This document shows positions 6,649-11,097 of a stretch of DNA of 11,097 bases, one piece after another. The position numbers and the translations under genes were made by a program. Below the pieces are notes generated by a model. The model ran no database searches, had not been told where the DNA came from, and was given only the letters and a program-made list of their open reading frames with translations. Location of the stretch: the NCBI GenBank assembly GCA_021443285.1, contig JABUUG010000034.1:4897-15993 (forward strand), written 5' to 3'. Within the stretch, counting starts at the first letter, position 1. Each line of letters opens with the position of its first letter. The DNA comes from Bacteroidaceae bacterium (GTDB taxonomy: Bacteria; Bacteroidota; Bacteroidia; Bacteroidales; Bacteroidaceae).

Positions 6649-8184
6649 ACCCCCCAAAACATCCTTACCCTCATCATACACAGGGCTTTCTATCCCAAGA
6701 AAAGACAGCACACTGTGAAACACATGCCCCTGGCTCACCTCCCCCTTTATCGGGCTGCCTTTCCCTTCCGAGGTCCAGACGATAAACGGAATTTCCGTCT
6801 GCTCCTTCGGTGCCACTGCCATTGGCACGCCGTGCATATACAGTCCCCCCTCGCCTAACGACTCACCGTGGTCTGACACGTAAATCATGCACGACCGTCT
6901 CTCTGGCACAGACTTCAGAATCTCTATCACAGAGTGTAGTAGGTAATCAGTATATACTATCGTATTGTCGTATGCGTTAATAAGCTCCTGATGGTCTGCC
7001 TTCGACATCTCAACAGTCTTGCACACTGGCTTGAACACCTCAAACTCCGCAGGATATTTCTTCCAATACTCCGGCCCGTGGCTTGTACTCGTATGCAGCA
7101 CCACCAGCATCTTCCTCTTATCGCAAGACATAATTTCATCTCGCAGACCCGAAAGCAGAATACCGTCATACACAACACCATCCACACCCCCACCCGCGGT
7201 TGCACCGCCCTGAAGGGCTTTCAAATCATTATCACTCACATACCTGTCTATGTGAACAGGCGGTTCACCCCAGTTAGATGTCCGCCACACAACATCCACA
7301 CCCATACGGTGAAGATAGTTCGGCAATATCTCATACAGTTCATCCGTCCGCTTGTGGTCAAGTATAGCCTTAACGCTCCCCGTCGTGTATGTAGTCTCCG
7401 ACACCGCTATCAGCGCAGCAACACTATCCTTCTCCAACAGAGGATTCGTACACCTCTCATAGCCGTACAGCGAGAAATTAGCCCGACGCGCCGACTCACC
7501 GATAATGAGCACACACACATCCCGACTGTCCGTAGCAATCTTACCCTCAGGCAGAAGCATCTCCGTTCTGTTTTTATCCCCTTCAGCATTCAGATGGCGA
7601 ACCGTATTCACAATATATGACCATGGAGGACACAGGCTCCCCAACACAGGCACATGGCGGTCTACCCAAGGCCAGTTGCCCATATTCGCCACACTTACCA
7701 CCACAGCCACACCAAACGAAACGCCCACATTCCCCATGAAACGTCTGAATGAGCCATACTCCACCACCGCTCCTTGCGCATACGCGCAAGGCACAATGCC
7801 CAACAGCAGAACATAAAGCAGAGCTCTCCAGGACACAAATGCCGATGCCTCCGCATAACGCGTGTTCAGCACGTTCCCCATCATGTCGTCCGTGATAAGC
7901 ACCTCATAGCAGTTTATGAAATACACCGCAATAGAGTTCCCAACGAAAAGCAGCCCGACGATGCAGCGCCCCACAATACGCCCTAGCCACACCAAAGTAT
8001 AGTAGAAGAAATAGTTGAATGTCAGCAGAATAACCGCAATGCTACCAATAATGGCAACCCCATTCACATCCCCCCCCACATTCTCACATACATGTGCAAA
8101 GAAACGCCAGTGGTAAGCTACAAGTGTCAGCACGCTCAACACTCCGCAATACCATCTTATATCAATAAGCCGCCTTAACGCCAC
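6634..8184 (-). CDS. EptA-like phosphoethanolamine transferase
   Basis: This inner-membrane enzyme with a periplasmic sulfatase-fold domain is expected to move phosphoethanolamine from phosphatidylethanolamine to lipid A, core or another envelope glycan. Membrane helices lie near 15-31, 43-65, 70-90, 119-137 and 152-167. Catalytic motifs are IIGESARRANFSLYGYER (227-244, metal ligand Glu230), SETTYTTGSV with likely nucleophile Thr267, STSHGPEYWKKYP (His369), and VSDHGESLGEGGLYMHG (436-452, Asp438, His439, His451). The usual SVPCMF-type sequence after the nucleophile is SVKAILDH here, a divergence. Length 516 is normal for EptA. The start is a GTG at 8184: an upstream ATG is out of frame, an in-frame TAA closes the frame 8 codons upstream, and the next in-frame Met is residue 101, after the first helices. 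It is second in the operon, 71 bases after gtrA. Confidence 0.9.
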   Translation of the reverse strand: MALRRLIDIRWYCGVLSVLTLVAYHWRFFAHVCENVGGDVNGVAIIGSIAVILLTFNYFFYYTLVWLGRIVGRCIVGLLFVGNSIAVYFINCYEVLITDDMMGNVLNTRYAEASAFVSWRALLYVLLLGIVPCAYAQGAVVEYGSFRRFMGNVGVSFGVAVVVSVANMGNWPWVDRHVPVLGSLCPPWSYIVNTVRHLNAEGDKNRTEMLLPEGKIATDSRDVCVLIIGESARRANFSLYGYERCTNPLLEKDSVAALIAVSETTYTTGSVKAILDHKRTDELYEILPNYLHRMGVDVVWRTSNWGEPPVHIDRYVSDNDLKALQGGATAGGGVDGVVYDGILLSGLRDEIMSCDKRKMLVVLHTSTSHGPEYWKKYPAEFEVFKPVCKTVEMSKADHQELINAYDNTIVYTDYLLHSVIEILKSVPERRSCMIYVSDHGESLGEGGLYMHGVPMAVAPKEQTEIPFIVWTSEGKGSPIKGEVSQGHVFHSVLSFLGIESPVYDEGKDVLGGCSTQ

Positions 8185-8244
8185 CTTGTAAATATCTGCA
8201 TTAATTAATTAATCAATCATCACTATCATAGCGGCAGCAAACTC

Positions 8245-8272
8245 TTCACTCTTCGTTATTCACTCTTCGTTA
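8245..8272. repeat. Exact 14-base tandem duplication across the gtrA stop codon
   Basis: TTCACTCTTCGTTA occurs twice in a row (8245-8258 and 8259-8272). Read on the minus strand, the second unit begins with TAA, which is the gtrA stop codon. With only one unit, gtrA would read on for 11 more codons to the next in-frame TAA. This looks like a recent slippage duplication. Confidence 0.9.
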
Positions 8273-8657
8273 AAATCACCACCCACCTGAGTATCAGGAA
8301 ATTCGTAACAACCGAAATCGCCAATGTAGGCCAATACGCAATACGCTCACTCATACACATAACATCGGCGAAAAGCCACATCAGACTCATTCTCACAACA
8401 AACAAATTGAACAGATGAGCCCCCACAACACCCATCGTATTCCCCAATGACGGACGCTCCCTGAACGTCCAGTACATCGTCAGCAGATAGTTTACCACAA
8501 GACTCAGGCAGTAGCCCGATACCAAAGCCACGCGGTAAGAAGCAACCAACAGCACCAGATTGTATATCCCCGCATCTATCGCTGTGCTTACCGTACCCAC
8601 AACGCAAAAACGCAGAAATTCGCCAAAAGCCTTCCTATTAGTTACGTCCAAATTCAT
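8256..8657 (-). CDS. gtrA: GtrA-family membrane protein (probable polyprenyl-phosphate sugar flippase)
   Basis: This small four-helix membrane protein belongs to the GtrA/DPMS family, whose members are thought to flip undecaprenyl-phosphate-linked sugars across the inner membrane. The 133-residue product has helices at about 14-36, 42-62, 76-98 and 108-128. It carries the family-typical start of helix 1 (FLRFCVVGTVSTAIDAGIYN, 14-33) and the helix 2 to loop motif NYLLTMYWTF (56-65). The ATG at 8657 gives a normal N-terminus. It is the first gene of the six-gene minus-strand operon, and a TAACTTTG promoter box ends 14 bases upstream. Its stop codon lies inside a 14-base tandem duplication. Pairing with the GtrB-like and GT87-like genes fits the three-component Gtr scheme. 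The flippase role is the standard family proposal. Confidence 0.9.
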   Translation of the reverse strand: MNLDVTNRKAFGEFLRFCVVGTVSTAIDAGIYNLVLLVASYRVALVSGYCLSLVVNYLLTMYWTFRERPSLGNTMGVVGAHLFNLFVVRMSLMWLFADVMCMSERIAYWPTLAISVVTNFLILRWVVILTKSE

Positions 8658-8670
8658 TATTATACCCGCG

Positions 8671-8678
8671 CAAAGTTA
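8671..8678 (-). promoter_or_regulatory. Putative Bacteroidetes -7 promoter box for the gtrA operon
   Basis: The minus strand reads TAACTTTG, an exact match to the Bacteroidetes -7 consensus TAnnTTTG, just upstream of gtrA. A weak CTTG lies about 18 bases further upstream as a -33 candidate. The start codon is only 13 bases from the box, so a transcript from here would have a leader of under about 10 bases. Confidence 0.55.
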
Positions 8679-8695
8679 CGTTTAAGCGAGTGCAA

Positions 8696-8770
8696 TCAAG
8701 CTTGCTTGAACTGCCGAGGGGCAGGAGTTTCCTTGAGCTCATGCGAAAAAGTTCGCAACATTCATGTTGC
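8696..8770 (-). other. Chain of four small inverted repeats upstream of gtrA
   Basis: Four perfect inverted repeats lie within 75 bases: TCAAGC-TT-GCTTGA (8696-8709), CTGCC-GAGG-GGCAG (8711-8724), GCGAA-AAAG-TTCGC (8743-8756) and GCAACAT-TC-ATGTTGC (8755-8770). The last two share two bases, so they would compete. If transcription starts at the upstream box near 8770, they would form a structured leader. Otherwise the 2-base-spaced dyads at 8696 and 8755 resemble operators. No known riboswitch was recognised. Confidence 0.5.
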
Positions 8771-8777
8771 AAATTTA
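8770..8777 (-). promoter_or_regulatory. Second possible -7 promoter box upstream of gtrA
   Basis: The minus strand reads TAAATTTG, also matching TAnnTTTG, and overlaps by one base the GCAACAT dyad. No convincing -33 TTTG is found at 19-21 bases upstream, so support is weaker than for the proximal box. If active, it would give a leader of roughly 105 bases containing the four inverted repeats. Confidence 0.3.
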
Positions 8778-8865
8778 CATACTCCACAATAACCTTATAT
8801 ACATTAACGTCTAAAACCTGCCCGCACTCTCTTCTATTTTTATTAATGTCAAACACCGGCACAAC

Positions 8866-8902
8866 AAACAGCGGTGCATTCGTGTGAAATGCACCGCCGT
8901 TT
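8866..8902 (-). terminator. Intrinsic terminator of the aldolase gene
   Basis: GCGGTGCATT (8871-8880) and AATGCACCGC (8888-8897) form a perfect 10-bp, GC-rich stem with a 7-base loop. AAAC and GTTT extend it by four pairs across one mismatch. On the minus strand a T-rich GTTTGTTG follows, about 30 bases after the aldolase stop codon. It separates fba from the gtrA operon. Confidence 0.8.
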
Positions 8903-8926
8903 CATATTAATTAAGCGTAATAAAAT

Positions 8927-9925
8927 TTATTCAGGAAGCTTGTTGTCAGAACCGAGCACGTTCACAATCTTGTGGATGTACATCTTCTTCATGTTCTCAC
9001 GAGCTGGCTTCAGATACTGACGTGGGTCGAAGTCTCCAGGATGCTCAGCAAGGTGCTTGCGAACAGCAGCTGTCATGGCGAGACGTGAGTCAGAGTCGAT
9101 GTTAATCTTGCATACAGCAGACTTAGAAGCCTTGCGGAGCTGCTCCTCTGGGATACCGATAGCAGCCTCAAGCTTGCCGCCGTACTTGTTGATTGTCTCA
9201 ACCTCTTCCATTGGAACTGAAGAAGAACCGTGAAGAACGATTGGGAAGCCAGGAAGCTTCTTCTCAATCTCAGCGAGCACATCGAATGCGAGTGGTGGCG
9301 GAACGAGCACGCCATTCACGAGTGTGCACTGTGCAGGAGTAAACTTGTGTGCGCCGTGAGATGTACCGATAGAGATGGCGAGAGAGTCGCAGCCAGTACG
9401 TGTGGCGAAGTCAATAACCTCTTCTGGCTTTGTGTATGTTGACTCAGCGGCAGATACCTCGTCTTCTACACCAGCGAGCACACCAAGCTCTGCCTCTACT
9501 GTTACATCAAACTGATGTGCGTAGTCAACAACCTTCTTTGCGAGAGCAACATTCTCCTCATAAGGAAGATGTGAGCCGTCAATCATCACTGAAGAGAAAC
9601 CGTTGTCAATGCAGTCCTTGCAGAGTTCGAATGAATCTCCGTGGTCGAGGTGGAGGACAATCTGTGGGTTCTTGCAGCCGAGCTCCTTGGCATACTCTAC
9701 AGCACCCTTAGCGAGGTTGCGGAGGATAGTGCCGTTAGCATAGTTGCGGGCACCCTTTGAAACCTGCATGATAACAGGAGACTTTGTTTCTACTGCAGCC
9801 ATTACGATAGCCTGCATCTGCTCCATTGTGTTGAAGTTGAAAGCCGGTATGGCATAGCCACCAGCAACAGCACCTTTGAACATCTCGCGTGTATTCACGA
9901 GACCAAGATCTTTGTAACTAATCAT
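8927..9925 (-). CDS. fba: Class II fructose-bisphosphate aldolase
   Basis: This cytoplasmic zinc-dependent glycolytic and gluconeogenic enzyme interconverts fructose 1,6-bisphosphate with dihydroxyacetone phosphate and glyceraldehyde 3-phosphate. The 332-residue product shows class II landmarks: AIPAFNFNTMEQMQAI (25-40), LHLDHGDSFE (91-100) with catalytic Asp94 and zinc ligand His95, VEAELGVLAG (143-152), ISIGTSHGAHKF (184-195) with a zinc-ligand histidine, PIVLHGSSSVP (228-238) with zinc ligand His232, and KINIDSDSR (273-281) at the phosphate site. The ATG at 9925 gives the usual N-terminus (MISYKDLGLVNTREMF). A 190-base gap with the second inverted-repeat element separates it from the aquaporin gene upstream, and no clear TAnnTTTG box is visible in that gap. 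It has its own terminator. Identification is secure. Confidence 0.97.
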   Translation of the reverse strand: MISYKDLGLVNTREMFKGAVAGGYAIPAFNFNTMEQMQAIVMAAVETKSPVIMQVSKGARNYANGTILRNLAKGAVEYAKELGCKNPQIVLHLDHGDSFELCKDCIDNGFSSVMIDGSHLPYEENVALAKKVVDYAHQFDVTVEAELGVLAGVEDEVSAAESTYTKPEEVIDFATRTGCDSLAISIGTSHGAHKFTPAQCTLVNGVLVPPPLAFDVLAEIEKKLPGFPIVLHGSSSVPMEEVETINKYGGKLEAAIGIPEEQLRKASKSAVCKINIDSDSRLAMTAAVRKHLAEHPGDFDPRQYLKPARENMKKMYIHKIVNVLGSDNKLPE

Positions 9926-9958
9926 GTTTGTAAATGTTTAATTAAATTATTTATTTAT

Positions 9959-10103
9959 GGTGGATTCTAAAAATGGGAGTGAAGTGGAGTTAAAGAGGAG
10001 TTAAAGTGGAGTTAAAGTGACATATGTATTTGAAGCTCAGGACTATTGTCCCTTTAACTCCACTTTAACTCCTCTTTAACTTCCCTTTAACTCCAATTAA
10101 TAG
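9959..10103. repeat. Long imperfect inverted-repeat element, copy 2 (GTGGAGTTAAA units)
   Basis: The left arm starts with GGTGGATTCTAAAAATGG, nearly the same end as copy 1 at 987, and then carries 11-base units (GTGGAGTTAAA, GAGGAGTTAAA, GTGGAGTTAAA). From about 10050 the right arm is their inverted counterpart (CCACTTTAACTCCTCTTTAAC). The outer right end has decayed: AATTAATAG replaces the expected complement of the left end. A small GGAC-TATT-GTCC hairpin (10040-10051) lies at the inner edge. The element starts 12 bases beyond the aquaporin stop and ends about 33 bases before the aldolase start, so it may end the aquaporin transcript. Confidence 0.8.
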
Positions 10104-10115
10104 ATGTTGAGATTT

Positions 10116-10793
10116 TTATTCACACTTGTCGCCACAATCGCAGGAAATAACCTTCCATACGCCTGCTGCAATGGCTGCACCCACGAACGGGCCCACAACG
10201 AAAGCCCACAGTTGAGAAAGGGCATCTCCCTGCTCAAAGATGGCGGGAGCGATTGAACGGGCGGGGTTCACAGATGTGCCGGTGTAGTGGATGCCAACGA
10301 GGTGAACAAGGATGAGCGACAGACCGATGGCAAGACCTGCAAGGTTGCCTGCACCCTTCTTCTCATCTGTTGTGCCAAGCACTACGAGAACGAATATGAA
10401 TGTCAGCACGATTTCTGCTATAAGAGCTGCGATAAGACCGTTTTCACAAGCATTTGCACCAGTTGTTGTGCCACTAGCACCAACCTGCTGCACGAGGAGG
10501 AAGAGAATACCAGAACCGATGAAAGCACCGATTACCTGGAACAACATATAGCCTGCTGCATCCTTGGCGTTCATGCGACCAGAAAGAAGACAGCCGAGGG
10601 TGATGGCAGGATTGATGTGGCATCCTGAAATGCCGCCGATGGTGTAAGCCATGGCTACTACCGCCAAACCGAAGGCAATGGCGGTGCCTACTACAGACGC
10701 TGTGTCAGAACCACAATTCAGGCTGACAGCTGTGCCGCAACCCATAAGTACAAGCACCATAGTGCCTACCATTTCTGCTAAATACTTTTTCAT
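10116..10793 (-). CDS. aqpZ: Aquaporin of the AqpZ water-channel type
   Basis: This six-helix inner-membrane channel belongs to the major intrinsic protein family and is expected to conduct water. I place the start at the ATG at 10793 (MKKYLAEMVGT, 225 residues, A-rich upstream), because it matches the usual AqpZ N-terminus. An ATG at 10838 would add 15 atypical residues. Both half-helix signatures are present: GCHINPAITLG with NPA at 61-63 and TSVNPARSIAP with NPA at 176-178. By position, the selectivity filter reads Phe41, His164, Thr173 and Arg179, equivalent to the Phe-His-Thr-Arg set of E. coli AqpZ, which argues for water over glycerol. The C-terminal tail is cysteine-rich (SCDCGDKCE, Cys218, 220 and 224), which I do not expect in the family. 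An 85-base gap separates it from the partial gene upstream, and no confident promoter was seen. Confidence 0.93.
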   Translation of the reverse strand: MKKYLAEMVGTMVLVLMGCGTAVSLNCGSDTASVVGTAIAFGLAVVAMAYTIGGISGCHINPAITLGCLLSGRMNAKDAAGYMLFQVIGAFIGSGILFLLVQQVGASGTTTGANACENGLIAALIAEIVLTFIFVLVVLGTTDEKKGAGNLAGLAIGLSLILVHLVGIHYTGTSVNPARSIAPAIFEQGDALSQLWAFVVGPFVGAAIAAGVWKVISCDCGDKCE

Positions 10794-10877
10794 TTTAATT
10801 GAATTTATTATGAATAACATTTGAAATACATACAACATACTCCGTGCGCCTCATTCCTTGGCTGGAGTCCGACCAGC

Positions 10878-11097
10878 TTAATAGTATGTGAACGACTGGT
10901 TCTCCTTTGTCTTCGGGAACTCCTTCTTTATCTCTAGTCGATGGTTAAGATTTCTCTGCGTCTTCTCCAATTTATAGAAATCGCGCTCATACTTATGCTC
11001 TTTGCCCGTATGTATGGCATTGCTCTCCAAAGAGCGTTTCCCCTCATAGTCGTTGTAAACAGGGCGGATGCTGTAGCCGCCGTAACGAACTTCGTTT
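10878..11097 (-). CDS. C-terminal part of an unidentified protein, cut by the window edge
   Basis: An open minus-strand frame enters from the right edge and ends with TAA at 10878-10880, giving the last 72 residues of a larger product. The sequence is hydrophilic and highly charged. It begins with a Gly/Tyr-rich piece (EVRYGGYSIRPVYNDYEG), continues through a Lys/Glu/Arg-rich, probably helical stretch (KYERDFYKLEKTQRNLNHRL), and ends with SFTYY. No membrane segment or known motif is visible. The codon choice and lack of stops support real coding. A 5-bp hairpin (GCTGG at 10861-10865 with CCAGC at 10873-10877) directly follows the stop but lacks a T tract, so it is a weak terminator candidate. 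I do not recognise the family. Confidence 0.65.
   Translation of the reverse strand, partial: NEVRYGGYSIRPVYNDYEGKRSLESNAIHTGKEHKYERDFYKLEKTQRNLNHRLEIKKEFPKTKENQSFTYY

Noticed and set aside
6991..7620. Plus-strand frame of 209 codons opposite the phosphoethanolamine transferase gene
   Set aside because: It is a reverse-strand shadow of a gene with intact catalytic motifs and has no independent support.
8638..8862. Minus-strand frame of 74 codons (GTG start) in the gtrA leader region
   Set aside because: It overlaps the gtrA start, crosses the promoter box and inverted repeats, and has no family resemblance or start signal.
987..10103. Composite transposon bounded by the two inverted-repeat elements
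   Set aside because: The enclosed genes include housekeeping aldolase, no transposase is present, and the two copies differ in internal unit length. Dispersed repeats explain them better.
10794..10877. Promoter for the aquaporin gene
   Set aside because: No TAnnTTTG box with a spaced TTTG could be found; the AT-rich leader alone is not enough.

Overview
The window looks like a chromosomal segment of a Bacteroidales bacterium, most likely a Prevotella-type (Prevotellaceae) genome. The reasons are the weak or absent Shine-Dalgarno sequences with A-rich start contexts, a TAnnTTTG-type promoter box (TAACTTTG), G+C that looks close to half, and families typical of that phylum. No rRNA, tRNA, CRISPR array or transposase gene was found. 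The genus is an inference from style and was not checked against any database.

Layout, left to right. Positions 1-425 hold no gene I can defend. An O6-alkylguanine-DNA alkyltransferase (ogt, + strand, 426-959) follows. A 163-bp imperfect inverted-repeat element (987-1149) sits between ogt and the convergent operon. From 8657 down to 1125, six genes run on the minus strand with short gaps or overlaps: a GtrA-family flippase, an EptA-like phosphoethanolamine transferase, a GtrB/ArnC-like polyprenyl-phosphate glycosyltransferase, a WecE/RffA-like sugar aminotransferase, a GT87-like membrane glycosyltransferase, and an LtaS-like five-helix membrane sulfatase-fold phosphotransferase. Upstream of gtrA lies a region with two possible promoter boxes and a chain of small inverted repeats. 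Next come class II fructose-bisphosphate aldolase (8927-9925, minus) with its own hairpin terminator, a second copy of the inverted-repeat element (9959-10103), an AqpZ-type aquaporin (10116-10793, minus), and the 3' end of an unrecognised minus-strand gene that runs off the right edge.

How the genes may work together: the six-gene operon contains all parts of a three-component periplasmic glycosylation system: GtrB-like loading of a sugar onto undecaprenyl phosphate, GtrA-like flipping, and a GT87-like membrane transferase. It also has an aminotransferase that should make a 4-amino-4,6-dideoxyhexose nucleotide. The logic matches Gtr O-antigen glucosylation and the Arn aminoarabinose pathway. 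Two alkaline-phosphatase-superfamily phosphotransferases at either end suggest that the same envelope glycolipid or glycan also receives phosphoethanolamine or phosphoglycerol-like groups. The substrate and acceptor are not visible in the sequence. The most unusual non-coding feature is the pair of related long hairpin elements built from short GGAGTTAAA-like units. One of them supplies the stop codon and last residues of the sulfatase gene.
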